DNA of 64,000 bases from MED-G105 sp965263305 (GTDB taxonomy: Bacteria > Pseudomonadota > Alphaproteobacteria > Caulobacterales > Parvularculaceae): positions 2,480,001 to 2,544,000 of the forward strand of contig OZ253666.1 of NCBI GenBank assembly GCA_965263305.1. Reading direction: 5' to 3'. Positions 35,066 to 44,916 of the stretch are shown piece by piece. A program made the position numbers and the translations under genes. The notes under the pieces are model-generated. The model had not been told where the DNA came from, searched no databases, and worked only from the letters and a program-made list of their open reading frames with translations. The first letter of the stretch is position 1; each line of letters starts with the position of its first letter.

Positions 35066-37243
35066 TCAATGTTGGTGAGCGATGCGACGCGCAGCTACCC
35101 GTGCACGGATAAATCCGCGCAACAGGCGGCGTTCTTGACGCGACGTTAGGATATTGGCGTTTTTCAACTGGCGTAACGATTGACGGACACAGGCGGCAAA
35201 GCGCCGGAATAGTGTTTCCTGCTCGCAAGCAATCTCTGGGATAGAAATTGTCTCGCCATCTTGCACCCAGAGCCGGGTTTGGTGGCCGCCAGGCCATGCG
35301 ATATCAACGATCGCTGATCGACTATCGCCTAAGCCAAACCCCTTGATGCGTGAATGGCTGGATGCATAGGTGGCGCCGTCAATAACGGGGCTCATGGTGG
35401 CGGATTTTCCTCTGCCCTTGCGATCAATCGGCGTAACCTTAATGACTGCGCCGGTGCCGTCACGAGGCGTGCTGGTGTCGCTCAGCAACCCGACGGAACC
35501 GATGGCTTTTACCTTAATCCAATTGTTGCCATTGGCTGCGTCATTCAGTTCAACGGAAAGCGTTCCATCTGCATATTCAATCCCAGTAAAGACAAATTCA
35601 TTTGGGGCCCCTCCCGGTAACGGGGCGAATGTTGGGTGGAAGGCGGCAATCGCATCTAGAGGTGATCCAAACTCAAATCCATATGGTACGAGCGGGGTTG
35701 GCGCGGGTCCGTCAAGGTTTGAAACGGTCACAACATCCTGGAACCCGTCGTTGTTTAAATCGCCTATAGCGACGCCTTGGACATCGCGACGAACGTGATC
35801 GGTGGCGCTAGCAGCCGCCATGTCGAGGGAGAAATTCGCTGAACAACCATCGTTTTCGAGCAGAATGCCGTTATTGCTGGCGTCAATAAACGGACCGACA
35901 TCTAACCCGCCATGATACAGAATATCTTGGTCGGTATCATTATCATAGTCAAAAATAGCGGATCCCCAGCCAAATGCTGACGCCCGCATTTCACCGACCC
36001 CGGGATCAATATAAGCGCCATCACCGTCGCCTAGAAACCAGCGCGTGGCCCTTTCTCCTAAAATGTAGTTTGGCGTCAGTTGGTTCGCCATATAATCGCC
36101 GATGTTCGTTGAGAAGACATCAAAATCGCCATCACAGTTTAGGTCGCCAAAAGAAAGGCCCATCCAAGAACCGGCAACGTTTGTGCCCGTACCATTGGTA
36201 ATATCGGTGAAGTGTCCGGCGCCGTCATTCACCAAAATATGAACCAGACCGCGATCAATGCCGCCATCTCTGGCAATGGGGAAGCCGGCTTGATCATCGG
36301 CGTGGACAAGGTCTAAATCGCCATCCACATCGATATCAATCAAGGCAATGGCCCAGGAAATAGTCGGCGCACCATCATTTGTCGGGAAGAACCCACGTGT
36401 GTCTTCTAGGCCAGCATCCGCGCTGGCGTCATTAAAGATGTTGCCGCCTTGGTTAATGAACAACTGGTTGTGTTGATTTTGGCCAAAGGCATCTATGAAA
36501 ATCGCCGCCTGTTGCGTGTAATCCGTATAAGTATTGCCGACCACAACATCAAGTAGGCCATCGCCGTTTACGTCGCCGAAGGAACAACTCGCCGCGTTAC
36601 GCGCCTCTCCGCCAATATCAGATAAACCGGTAATGTCGGCGAAGCTGCCATCACCATTGTTCTCGAACAAGATATTATCTTCTTCAGTGCCGAGCACGAG
36701 CAAGTCGAAATCCAGGTCATTATCGATATCGCCGAAACAAACGCCGCTCGAATCCTGACCATTTGCGCCAACGCCAGCCTGAATCGCTACGTCGATGAAC
36801 TGAACCTCACCGGTTTCAATATATTGATTGCTATAGAGGCTGTTCGCGGCGCCGGGGCCGTTTGTGACATAAATGTCTTCGTCGCCGTCGTTGTCATAGT
36901 CAAACACGGCGACACCTGGCGCGCCGCGAGATTTTAAAGGCGACCGCACAATGTCGTCGATCAAGGTGTAGATTGGTTCGGCTTTTATCTCATCGAAAAC
37001 GTCATCACGATCGCTTTGCACGCGACGAAAATTGATGCCGGCGCCATCATTGGCGGCGATATCGGCGAACGTTATCCCGCCGCCTGTATCGCCATCGTCG
37101 TCCGCTCGGGCACCGGTCGCCAAAAGAACACAAGCCAATGCGCCAGCGATAGCCATTCTACTCGGTCGCATGGCGATGCGGTGTTTTGATTCATCGTTGA
37201 AAAATAATGACCTAGATAAAAGATCGTTCTTCAATGGCATCAT
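35066..37243 (-). CDS. Secreted FG-GAP/VCBS repeat protein with ASPIC/UnbV C-terminal domain, 725 aa
   Basis: A signal-like segment (MAIAGALACVLLATGARA) follows about 30 hydrophilic residues. The body consists of FG-GAP/VCBS repeats with Asp-rich calcium loops, recurring as FDYDNDGDEDIYVTNG, FGDIDNDLDFDLLVLGT, FGDVNGDGLLDVVVGN, LIDIDVDGDLDLVHAD, FGDLNCDGDFDV and IGDLNNDGFQDVVTV, so a beta-propeller is expected. The ASPIC/UnbV domain is near the end (GNNWIKVKAIG, RDGTGAVIKV, DIAWPGGHQTRLWV). Start 37243 follows GGGAGAG at ideal spacing. Relatives (CRTAC1-like) are extracellular; the role is unknown. Single gene, no operon partner. Confidence 0.9.
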   Translation of the reverse strand: MMPLKNDLLSRSLFFNDESKHRIAMRPSRMAIAGALACVLLATGARADDDGDTGGGITFADIAANDGAGINFRRVQSDRDDVFDEIKAEPIYTLIDDIVRSPLKSRGAPGVAVFDYDNDGDEDIYVTNGPGAANSLYSNQYIETGEVQFIDVAIQAGVGANGQDSSGVCFGDIDNDLDFDLLVLGTEEDNILFENNGDGSFADITGLSDIGGEARNAASCSFGDVNGDGLLDVVVGNTYTDYTQQAAIFIDAFGQNQHNQLFINQGGNIFNDASADAGLEDTRGFFPTNDGAPTISWAIALIDIDVDGDLDLVHADDQAGFPIARDGGIDRGLVHILVNDGAGHFTDITNGTGTNVAGSWMGLSFGDLNCDGDFDVFSTNIGDYMANQLTPNYILGERATRWFLGDGDGAYIDPGVGEMRASAFGWGSAIFDYDNDTDQDILYHGGLDVGPFIDASNNGILLENDGCSANFSLDMAAASATDHVRRDVQGVAIGDLNNDGFQDVVTVSNLDGPAPTPLVPYGFEFGSPLDAIAAFHPTFAPLPGGAPNEFVFTGIEYADGTLSVELNDAANGNNWIKVKAIGSVGLLSDTSTPRDGTGAVIKVTPIDRKGRGKSATMSPVIDGATYASSHSRIKGFGLGDSRSAIVDIAWPGGHQTRLWVQDGETISIPEIACEQETLFRRFAACVRQSLRQLKNANILTSRQERRLLRGFIRARVAARRIAHQH

Positions 37244-37663
37244 ATCTCTCCCAATGCTTTGCCAAAATACAGGGAGGCTCTCTAATTCATTCGTAAACAA
37301 CTCATGTGATCAAGGTCACAGGATTAGTGCTTTCATTACCTAATATCGGACGATTTTTTTCCAGCAGCTAAAGCGCCGACGATGCAAATTTTTGCTAAAT
37401 GGTGGGGTTGATGCAAAAAATGCGCATATCGAAAGGCGTTGTCCTCGCGGTAAAAGCGCGCTGAATGCGGTTATCTCTCTTTTTAATAAAGCGTTCGGCT
37501 TCACGATCATTTTTGCCAAGCTAAGGCCGGGGGCGTACCCAATTCATCATCGACTAGCCAAACTACATCACCCCATTCATAATCAAATTTTCGGCGCGTC
37601 ACTTTTATATGGGGTTCTCACGCGGTCGATATCTGGTTTTGACGATGGTTGCGCAAAAAGGGG
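37244..37663. other. Intergenic region between FG-GAP gene and LysR gene
   Basis: About 420 bp. It holds the promoter of the FG-GAP gene. An ORF at 37392..37667 (+) has neither a ribosome site nor recognisable content and overlaps the LysR stop; it is not called. Confidence 0.35.
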
Positions 37664-38593
37664 TTAGTCGGAATTTTCTCCATATTTTTTTACATAGTTG
37701 ATCAAATTTTCTGCGCTAGGGGATGTAACCCATGTCGATCGTGTAACAACACCGATTGTCATCGGTGGCAAAATGTCGGGTATGGAGAAGTACCTGAACA
37801 TGTCCTTTTTCTTAAGTTCATCGTTGTTGGCTTCAAAAATCGCCGTCCAGTAATTTGAGCGCGCAATGAGGCTTAAAATAAATTCGTAGTCATCAAACAG
37901 AATGTTGGGGCCGTTGAAGTCGACGTCGATGGACTTCGCTTTGCTCTTCATATTGCGGACCATTTCTGGCGGCGCCGCGGGGCATGCAAGGGGAAATCTC
38001 AAAATTTGTGTAGGGTCATCCTTAAGCTGATTAAGAATTGGGTGATCATTTCGTATAACGACTTCTAGTGGGAGCTCAAAGAGAGGTTGAAAATTGAGCG
38101 AAGGGTGCAAAGCCGGATCGTTTCCTGCTTCATCCTCATAGTTTAGCGCAACGATCGCGACATCCAATTGACCGGCCCGAATAGAGGCGCACAGGGTCGG
38201 CGAGGAGTTCATGTCAATTGCTAAGTTTACGTTGGGGTAGTCCTGTGAAAACGCAATCATGCTTTTTCGGAAGAAAATATCGTGAACGCCAGGCTTAACG
38301 CCGACGCGTAATGTCTGATCTTGTCCTTCTTGATGTCGCTTTAAGATGGTTTCGAAATCTCGGGCGTGAACCAGAAGTTCCTTGCTGCGGGCGACAAAGG
38401 TTTCTCCCGACGGGGTTAATCGAACGCCGCGAGGTAATCGGTGGAACAGTGTGAGGCCAATTTTCTCTTCGATGACCTTCAAGCGCTTCGTTAAGGCAGG
38501 TTGCGAAAGGCAAAGCTCAGTCGCCGCTGCATGAATGCTGCCATAGGTTGCAATATTGCTGACGATCACCAGGTCGCGAAGCTCTAATGTCAT
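37664..38593 (-). CDS. LysR-family transcriptional regulator, 309 aa
   Basis: The N-terminal winged helix-turn-helix is canonical: ATYGSIHAAATELCLSQPALTKRLKVIEEKIGLTLFHRLPRGVRLTPSG. The effector domain shows the expected periplasmic-binding layout (LRVGVKPGVHDIFF, LDVAIVALN, LPLEVVIRNDHPI). It is divergent from the TonB receptor gene with a 140-bp gap, the usual arrangement when a LysR protein controls the opposite operon. It is therefore a probable regulator of the TonB receptor and perhaps the alkylsulfatase genes; effector unknown. Confidence 0.93.
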   Translation of the reverse strand: MTLELRDLVIVSNIATYGSIHAAATELCLSQPALTKRLKVIEEKIGLTLFHRLPRGVRLTPSGETFVARSKELLVHARDFETILKRHQEGQDQTLRVGVKPGVHDIFFRKSMIAFSQDYPNVNLAIDMNSSPTLCASIRAGQLDVAIVALNYEDEAGNDPALHPSLNFQPLFELPLEVVIRNDHPILNQLKDDPTQILRFPLACPAAPPEMVRNMKSKAKSIDVDFNGPNILFDDYEFILSLIARSNYWTAIFEANNDELKKKDMFRYFSIPDILPPMTIGVVTRSTWVTSPSAENLINYVKKYGENSD

Positions 38594-38664
38594 GATATTC
38601 CCACTTGTTATAAGATGATCAGAAATAACGATTTTACATTATCGCTACAATCGGCAAAGAATGG

Positions 38665-38675
38665 GGATAATATCC
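38665..38675. promoter_or_regulatory. Palindrome ggataatatcc in the lysR-tonB receptor divergent region
   Basis: An 11-bp odd palindrome midway in the 140-bp divergent region, where a LysR-type protein would bind. An ATTATC at 38638 and GATAAT at 38666 also form a wider inverted pair. Positional inference only. Confidence 0.3.
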
Positions 38676-38733
38676 AAAAAACACCTAAAAAATTCAAATT
38701 CGCGTGCGCATAACGTAACCTCGGGAGGGAAAA

Positions 38734-41196
38734 GTGCATAGAATACAATGGAATGCCCGGAAGGGCATGCTTTTGACGGCAACCGCCATCGCTCAAGTCG
38801 TATCAACCGCTGCTTTTGCGCAAAACGACGACGCCGGTATTGACGAAAATGCCGGTCTTGATGTCATCACTGTTACCGCGCAAGGGCGTGAGCGCGGCTT
38901 GCAGGACACACCAATTTCGATCGCCGCCGTGTCAGCCGATAAGCTGACCGATACAGCGTTGCAGAGTTCGCAAGATCTGCAGTTCTTCGTGCCGAATTTC
39001 ACCTTTACCGAAACAGGCATCGGAACCAACATTTTTATTCGCGGTGTTGGTTCAGGGATTAACCAAGCATTTGAACAGTCTGTCGGCCAATTTATCGACA
39101 ATGTGAATTTCCCACGGGCGCAGCAGACGCGCGCGCCGTTCCTTGACCTTGAGCGTGTTGAGGTTTTGCGGGGGCCACAGGCGATTTTGTTAGGTAAGAA
39201 TGCGGTCGCAGGGGCGTTAAATATCACAACTGCCCGCCCGAAAGATGAGTTTGAGGGCTATATTCTGGGGTCGTATGAGTTCCTCGATGAAGAATATATC
39301 ATTGAGGGGGCGGTTAATATTCCCCTTTCGGAGCGTGCAAGAGTACGTCTTGCAGGGCGTACAAGAGACGCCAACGGATTTGTTGAAAACCCCACCTTGC
39401 AGCGTTCGGAGCCTCAGCGCGACGACTGGACGATCCGCGCTACCGGTGAATTCGATGTGACCGATACGTTTTTGGCGCGCGCGAAGGTAGAGGTCTCACA
39501 ATTTGACACGACTGGTCGTTCGATTGAAATCTTTGCAGAAGCCCCAATCGCCGCTGGGCCATTCACAGGGCTGACTTTTGCGGAGGTTTTGACCGGTGTG
39601 TTTGGTCAAGACGCGTCAGTTTTAAATAACGTGCAAGACGGCGTGCGCAGCTCGAACGGCGACTTCAGCAACAATGAGCAGCAATTGTATCAATTGGATC
39701 TCATCGGATCTTTTGGCGATTTTGAAGTCCGCTCAACCTCAGCATTCCAGAACCTCGAATATGACGAGCTGTGCGATTGCGACTTCACGGGAGCGACGAT
39801 TTTCGACGCTGGGTTGCAAGAGCAATATCAACAGTTCAGCCAAGAAATTAGAGTTGTGTCGCCGATTTATGATCGGTTTGACTATGTCACGGGTGTCTAT
39901 TTCCAAACCTCTGACCATGACTTTGCTGACCAGATCAACGTCCCTGGAAATTCTGTTTTGATCCCCGCCACGATGCAGCCATCGCTTGCGGACACTGCTG
40001 CGGCGCGGATTGCGACGACGAATAGCGATTTCTATTCAATCTTTGCCCAGGTAAATTTCCGCCCCGTTGACCGGTGGGAGTTGCAGCTGGGAGGCCGATT
40101 GAGTCATGAAGTTAAGGACGGTTCGCGTACCCTGTCGATTGTAAATGCGGCTGATTTGGGCCCTCTCTCGGCAGCTCAAGCTGCATCGCCGATTGTTTTC
40201 GCCGGCGGTTTCGGGATTGCCTCAACCAATCTAGACGCCTTTGCCGCGGCCGGTAATCCTACCGCTCAGTTCCTCCAAGGATCTCTCGGTAGTTTCGGGG
40301 CCGATGGTATTATCGTCGATGATTTGACGGAAACCCGCTTTTCACCTGATGTGAAATTGGTTTGGGAGGCGACGGATGATCTTCTTCTTTATGCCAGCTG
40401 GGCGCGCGGATTTAAGAGCGGCGGTTTTGACTTCCGAGCAAACAATCGGTCGGTTTCGCCAACGCTCCAAGACTCCTTCGCCTTCGATGACGAGCGTGCA
40501 ACGAACGTCGAGTTAGGCGGGAAGTATTCCTTCTTGGGCGGCTCAGCAGAGCTGAACTTCGCACTCTACTATACCCAGTTTGATGATTTGCAGATCTCGA
40601 TCTTCGACGGTGTTTTGGGCTTCAACGTTGGTAATGCGGCATCTTCTGAGGTGTTTGGTTTGGAAGTCGACGGGCGTTGGGCGCCAACCGATTTCCTTAC
40701 CCTGAGCGGCAGCGCGTCCTACACGGATTTCGAGTTTTCTGATTTTGAAAACGCTCAGTGTTTCTTTGGGGCGACGCCTGATGTGGATTTTGACGGCGAT
40801 GGCACGCCCGAGCTTTGCGATGCGAGCGGTGAAACCAACCAGCTCGTCTCAGACTTCCAAGGTATCTTCATCAGTGATCTACATTTCCCGATCTTCGGGA
40901 ATTATGAGATTTCCAGTGTGACGGACGTCTTTTTCACAACGGAGTACAACGCATCAAATCTGTTCGACCCAAATCTCGTTCAGGAAGCTTACGCTAATTT
41001 GAACACGCGTATCAGCTTTGGCCCGAACGATGATACTTGGCAGTTGGCTCTTCTCGCGAAGAACTTAACGGATGTGCAAGCGCTGCAATTTGCCGGCAAC
41101 ACACCTCTCGCGGGTTCGTCCTTTGGTGCGCAAAGTAACTACGGCTTCTTCAATCAGGGCCGCCAGCTCTGGTTGCAAGCTCAATTCAAATTTTAA
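38734..41196 (+). CDS. TonB-dependent outer-membrane receptor, 820 aa
   Basis: GTG start preceded by GGGAGGG. The signal peptide ends at AFAQ (GMLLTATAIAQVVSTAAFAQ). A TonB box follows (LDVITVTAQGRE), then the plug domain (QDTPISIAAVSADKL, VLRGPQAILLGKNAVAGALNI) and a 22-strand-type barrel ending in LWLQAQFKF. It takes up a substrate across the outer membrane using TonB energy. No N-terminal STN or sensor domain. A strong terminator follows, so the GMC-ALDH-sulfatase genes are separately transcribed or depend on read-through, but order suggests a shared substrate. Confidence 0.94.
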   Translation: MHRIQWNARKGMLLTATAIAQVVSTAAFAQNDDAGIDENAGLDVITVTAQGRERGLQDTPISIAAVSADKLTDTALQSSQDLQFFVPNFTFTETGIGTNIFIRGVGSGINQAFEQSVGQFIDNVNFPRAQQTRAPFLDLERVEVLRGPQAILLGKNAVAGALNITTARPKDEFEGYILGSYEFLDEEYIIEGAVNIPLSERARVRLAGRTRDANGFVENPTLQRSEPQRDDWTIRATGEFDVTDTFLARAKVEVSQFDTTGRSIEIFAEAPIAAGPFTGLTFAEVLTGVFGQDASVLNNVQDGVRSSNGDFSNNEQQLYQLDLIGSFGDFEVRSTSAFQNLEYDELCDCDFTGATIFDAGLQEQYQQFSQEIRVVSPIYDRFDYVTGVYFQTSDHDFADQINVPGNSVLIPATMQPSLADTAAARIATTNSDFYSIFAQVNFRPVDRWELQLGGRLSHEVKDGSRTLSIVNAADLGPLSAAQAASPIVFAGGFGIASTNLDAFAAAGNPTAQFLQGSLGSFGADGIIVDDLTETRFSPDVKLVWEATDDLLLYASWARGFKSGGFDFRANNRSVSPTLQDSFAFDDERATNVELGGKYSFLGGSAELNFALYYTQFDDLQISIFDGVLGFNVGNAASSEVFGLEVDGRWAPTDFLTLSGSASYTDFEFSDFENAQCFFGATPDVDFDGDGTPELCDASGETNQLVSDFQGIFISDLHFPIFGNYEISSVTDVFFTTEYNASNLFDPNLVQEAYANLNTRISFGPNDDTWQLALLAKNLTDVQALQFAGNTPLAGSSFGAQSNYGFFNQGRQLWLQAQFKF

Positions 41197-41203
41197 ATTG
41201 TAA

Positions 41204-41234
41204 CTCCGCCCGCCGGGTATATCGGCGGGCGGAG
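41204..41234 (+). terminator. Terminator of the TonB receptor gene
   Basis: Perfect 12-bp GC-rich stem (ctccgcccgccg with 41223..41234), seven-base loop, eight bases after the stop codon, followed by gatttctt. Good intrinsic terminator shape with a weak T-tract. Confidence 0.7.
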
Positions 41235-41540
41235 GATTTCTTGTTCGGGGTCATTGGGTTTGCCATGGAATCCCGAATGGGTACAATTGTAACTCGTCTC
41301 TATGATCCGACCTGGGATGAAGAGATGAGGGCAAAAGTCAGATTGACGAGAGAACGTGAGATCGACTCGTCATTGAGTTGAGGCGATGTGCGCCTAGGTG
41401 CGGCGCGATGATTTAGATTTTTTCTTTCGCCTGCACGATTGTTCTGTCTTTTTCATGTGTGTGTTTCCCGATAAATCCGAAACGGCTGTCGCTACGTAGT
41501 CTGAGTTTCGCGATAGCCTTCAACAATAATTGAGAAAAAT

Positions 41541-43154
41541 ATGAAATTTGATTATGTGATCATTGGGGGAGGATCAGCTGGCTGCGTTTTAGCGTCACGT
41601 TTATCAGAAGATATCAACACCACTGTTTGCTTGCTTGAGGCGGGTGGTCAGGGACGCAGCGCTCTGGTTAAAGCGCCTGCTGGCACTGTTCTGATGATGC
41701 CTGGCCGCCCTAAAATTAACAATTGGGCTTTTGAGACAACGCCTCAGCCTGGGCTGAACGGACGAAAGGGGTATCAGCCGCGCGGGAAATGCTTAGGCGG
41801 ATCAAGCGCCATCAATGCGATGCTTTATGTTCGTGGACATTCATCGGACTATGATCATTGGGCTGATAATGGTGCGGATGGTTGGTCATATGACGAAGTA
41901 TTGCCATATTTCAAGAGGGCGGAAAATTTCGAGCACGGAGAGAATTCGTACCACGGCGCTGACGGCCCGTTGAGCGTTGGTGATCAGCGGAGTCCGAGGC
42001 CAATATCAAAAGCCTTTATCGATGCGGTTACGGAGTTTCAAGTTCCATATAATGACGATTTCAATGGCGCCAATCAAGAAGGTGTCGGGCTTTATCATGT
42101 TACACAATTTCACGATCAAGAAAGAAACGGCCAACGATGTTCTGCAGCCGCCGCCTATTTGCATCCAATTATGGGTCGTCCAAATCTGACGGTGATCACG
42201 GGTGCGACGACATCGAAAATTCTCATCGAAGATCAGCGTGCGGTTGGCGTAGAGTATATTGTTAACAATGAACGGCGACGCGTCGATACAAGCAAGGAAG
42301 TGTTGCTTTCGGCAGGAGCGTTTGGATCCCCTCAGTTGTTGATGATGTCAGGTATCGGGGCGGCTGATCATTTGCGCGAACATGATATCCCGGTCGTAAA
42401 AGACCTGCCTGGTGTGGGGCAAAACCTTCAAGATCACCTTGATTTTATTTTGTCCTTTAAATCTAAAGATCGCGACATGCTGGGAATCGGTGTGGTTGGC
42501 GGCTTGCAACTCACCAAAAACATTGCGCAATGGTCGAAAGACGGAACGGGAATGATCGCGAGCCCATTTGCCGAGGTGGGGGCGTTTATAAAATCTTCTC
42601 CGTCAGAGCCATGCCCTGATCTTCAGTTGCATTTTGTTATTGCTATTGTCGATGACCATGCCCGCAAACTCCATTATGGATACGGATTTTCATGCCATGT
42701 CTGTGTGCTGAGGCCAAAATCTCGGGGTTTTGTTGCATTAAACTCAACCAATCCAATGGAACAGCCAATAATTGATCCGAAATTTTTGTCAGATGACAGC
42801 GATGTTCAGAAATTATTGGCTGGGGCGAAGTTGACGCGAGAGATGATGTTGGCTGAACCTATGAAGGCGTATCGTGCCAAAGAAATGTATACCAGTGATA
42901 ATATGAGCGATGCTGAATGGATAGACCATATTCGTTCCCGTGCTGACACAATTTATCATCCGATTGGTACGTGCAAAATGGGCAAAGATGATATGGCCGT
43001 TGTTGATCCGCAACTAAAGGTTCGAGGCGTCGATGGATTACGGGTTATCGACGCATCCGTCATGCCGACGTTAACCGGCGGAAATACGAATGCGCCAACG
43101 ATAATGATCGCCGAAAAGGCGGTAGATATGATTGTGCCAAACAGAGTACATTAA
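41541..43154 (+). CDS. GMC-family FAD-dependent alcohol dehydrogenase/oxidase, 537 aa
   Basis: The N-terminal FAD motif is FDYVIIGGGSAGCVLASRLSE; GMC signature 1 is near GKCLGGSSAINAMLYVRGH and signature 2 is GAFGSPQLLMMSGIG. The C-terminal catalytic His-Asn region includes YHPIGTCKMG and TLTGGNTNAPTIMIAEKA. Length fits the choline/alcohol dehydrogenase branch. Relatives oxidise primary alcohols to aldehydes. The aldehyde dehydrogenase gene follows at 10 bp and the alkylsulfatase gene after that, so a long-chain alcohol is the likely substrate, by inference. Confidence 0.94.
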   Translation: MKFDYVIIGGGSAGCVLASRLSEDINTTVCLLEAGGQGRSALVKAPAGTVLMMPGRPKINNWAFETTPQPGLNGRKGYQPRGKCLGGSSAINAMLYVRGHSSDYDHWADNGADGWSYDEVLPYFKRAENFEHGENSYHGADGPLSVGDQRSPRPISKAFIDAVTEFQVPYNDDFNGANQEGVGLYHVTQFHDQERNGQRCSAAAAYLHPIMGRPNLTVITGATTSKILIEDQRAVGVEYIVNNERRRVDTSKEVLLSAGAFGSPQLLMMSGIGAADHLREHDIPVVKDLPGVGQNLQDHLDFILSFKSKDRDMLGIGVVGGLQLTKNIAQWSKDGTGMIASPFAEVGAFIKSSPSEPCPDLQLHFVIAIVDDHARKLHYGYGFSCHVCVLRPKSRGFVALNSTNPMEQPIIDPKFLSDDSDVQKLLAGAKLTREMMLAEPMKAYRAKEMYTSDNMSDAEWIDHIRSRADTIYHPIGTCKMGKDDMAVVDPQLKVRGVDGLRVIDASVMPTLTGGNTNAPTIMIAEKAVDMIVPNRVH

Positions 43155-43163
43155 GAGAAAACT

Positions 43164-44900
43164 ATGCTCCAAAGTTTGCAACAAACAGACGATGTAACAG
43201 AATACGAAATTGCGTTGGATGACTTGTCAGCAGCGAAAGAGACTTGGGCTCGTGTTTCGACCGACGAAAGAGTTTCATTGCTTTTGGTAATTAAAGATCG
43301 TTTGAAAGCTTCAGCAAAGCAGTGGGCGGTTCTTTCTGCTGAGAAAAAACGAATACCCGACGGATCTCCGCTTATTGGTGAAGAGTGGATTTCTGGGCCA
43401 TATGCGCTGATGACGGCGTGCAATTTTTACATTGAAACTCTTCGCGAAATGAGCGGCAAGAAATTTCTTGAAAAACTTCCTATGCGCACGAATGCGTGTG
43501 ATCAACTTGAAGTTCGAGTGGCGCCGCATTCGATTTGGGAACGCCTTTTGTTGTCTGGGGTGAGCGCAAATCTCTGGTTAAAGCCCGGGGTAACGCAGTC
43601 TAAATTGAGGTCCCAGGTCGCGACCGTCTATGACATTCCCGAACGGGACCGTACCGGAAAGGTAGCGCTCGTCCTAGGGGCCGGGAATATTTCCTCAATT
43701 GCGCCGCTTGATTGTTTCCAGAAATTGTTTTCCGAGAATCAAGTCGTGATTTTGAAACTTAATCCTGTTAATGACTATCTGCTCGATATTTTAACGGACA
43801 TTTTGGAGCCGCTGATCAATCGAAACGCCCTACGAATTGTGTGCGGTGACGGTTCAGTCGGAAAAGCACTGTGCAATTCCCCCTTAGTTGATGAGATTCA
43901 TATCACCGGGGCGGAGCAAACCCATGACGCTATCGTCTGGGGTGTTGGTGAGGTGGGGCAAAGAAACAAGGCTGCTGGGACGCCCGAAAATCATCGTCCC
44001 ATTACGTCAGAACTCGGAGGTGTTTCCCCAACCATCGTCGTGCCTGGGCCATGGAGTGAAGCGGATATCAAATTCCAGGCGCAGCATATCGCAACGCAAA
44101 AGCTGCATAACTCAGGTTTTAATTGTATTGCATGCCAAATGCTCATTCTCCCAAGCGAATGGGCATTACGGGACCGTCTATTGAGCGCTACCTTTGACGC
44201 GATGCGCGATGCGCCTCAGCGGGGCATGTATTATCCAGGGGCGCAAGAGCGCTTGCGCACGTTCAAAGAAAATGCCGAGACGTGCCACTCGATCCCGCGT
44301 ACCGACGGGGAGGCGATCGCTTTGGCTGAGTTTTCCGTGAATCCGCCTGAGTGGTTTCGAACAACAGAATCGTTTTGCCCGGCGCTCAGTATTATGAATA
44401 AATCGTGTGACGCGGGGGCGGAAGCCTACCTTGAGGCGGTGATTGAATATGCGAATGAGAATTTGCGAGGCACGTTAGGGGCCAATATCATTATTCACCC
44501 ACAAACAAAACGGGAAATTGGTCGTAGACGGTTTGAAGAAATTGTCGGAAAACTCCGTTATGGGACAATTGGGATCAATGCGTGGACCGGTCTTGGATTT
44601 TTAATGCCGCAAGCCGCTTGGGGCGCCTTTCCCGGTCATAGTTTGGCAAATGTTGAGAGTGGAATAGGGACGGTTCATAACTCATTCATGTTTGAGTGCG
44701 TCGAGCGTTCCGTTATAGAAGCGCCGTTCCGACCATTTCCCCGCAGTTTTACAAAGGGGGAATGGTCTATTTTACCAAAGCCTCCTTGGTTTGTAAGTAA
44801 CAAACGCCAACATATAATCGGTGAACGTCTGACGGATTTTCAACATCAGCCGGGATGGCATAAGTTACCGGCAATTTTTCTAAATGCGCTATACGGATAA
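43164..44900 (+). CDS. Atypical aldehyde dehydrogenase family protein, 578 aa
   Basis: The ALDH fold is recognised by the nucleotide-binding and catalytic segments: ALVLGAGNISSIAPLDCFQK and VVILKLNPVNDY replace the common PWNFP and KPAE motifs. ELGGVSPTIVV carries the catalytic Glu region, and NSGFNCIACQMLIL contains the expected catalytic Cys (NCIAC). The C-terminus is longer than usual ALDHs and has extra Trp/Pro-rich segments (KPPWFVSNKRQ). It probably oxidises the aldehyde made by the GMC enzyme to acid. The stop overlaps the frame of the sulfatase ORF, whose ATG (44917) follows by 16 bp. Confidence 0.8.
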   Translation: MLQSLQQTDDVTEYEIALDDLSAAKETWARVSTDERVSLLLVIKDRLKASAKQWAVLSAEKKRIPDGSPLIGEEWISGPYALMTACNFYIETLREMSGKKFLEKLPMRTNACDQLEVRVAPHSIWERLLLSGVSANLWLKPGVTQSKLRSQVATVYDIPERDRTGKVALVLGAGNISSIAPLDCFQKLFSENQVVILKLNPVNDYLLDILTDILEPLINRNALRIVCGDGSVGKALCNSPLVDEIHITGAEQTHDAIVWGVGEVGQRNKAAGTPENHRPITSELGGVSPTIVVPGPWSEADIKFQAQHIATQKLHNSGFNCIACQMLILPSEWALRDRLLSATFDAMRDAPQRGMYYPGAQERLRTFKENAETCHSIPRTDGEAIALAEFSVNPPEWFRTTESFCPALSIMNKSCDAGAEAYLEAVIEYANENLRGTLGANIIIHPQTKREIGRRRFEEIVGKLRYGTIGINAWTGLGFLMPQAAWGAFPGHSLANVESGIGTVHNSFMFECVERSVIEAPFRPFPRSFTKGEWSILPKPPWFVSNKRQHIIGERLTDFQHQPGWHKLPAIFLNALYG

Positions 44901-44916
44901 TATCGTAAAGGTTCCT

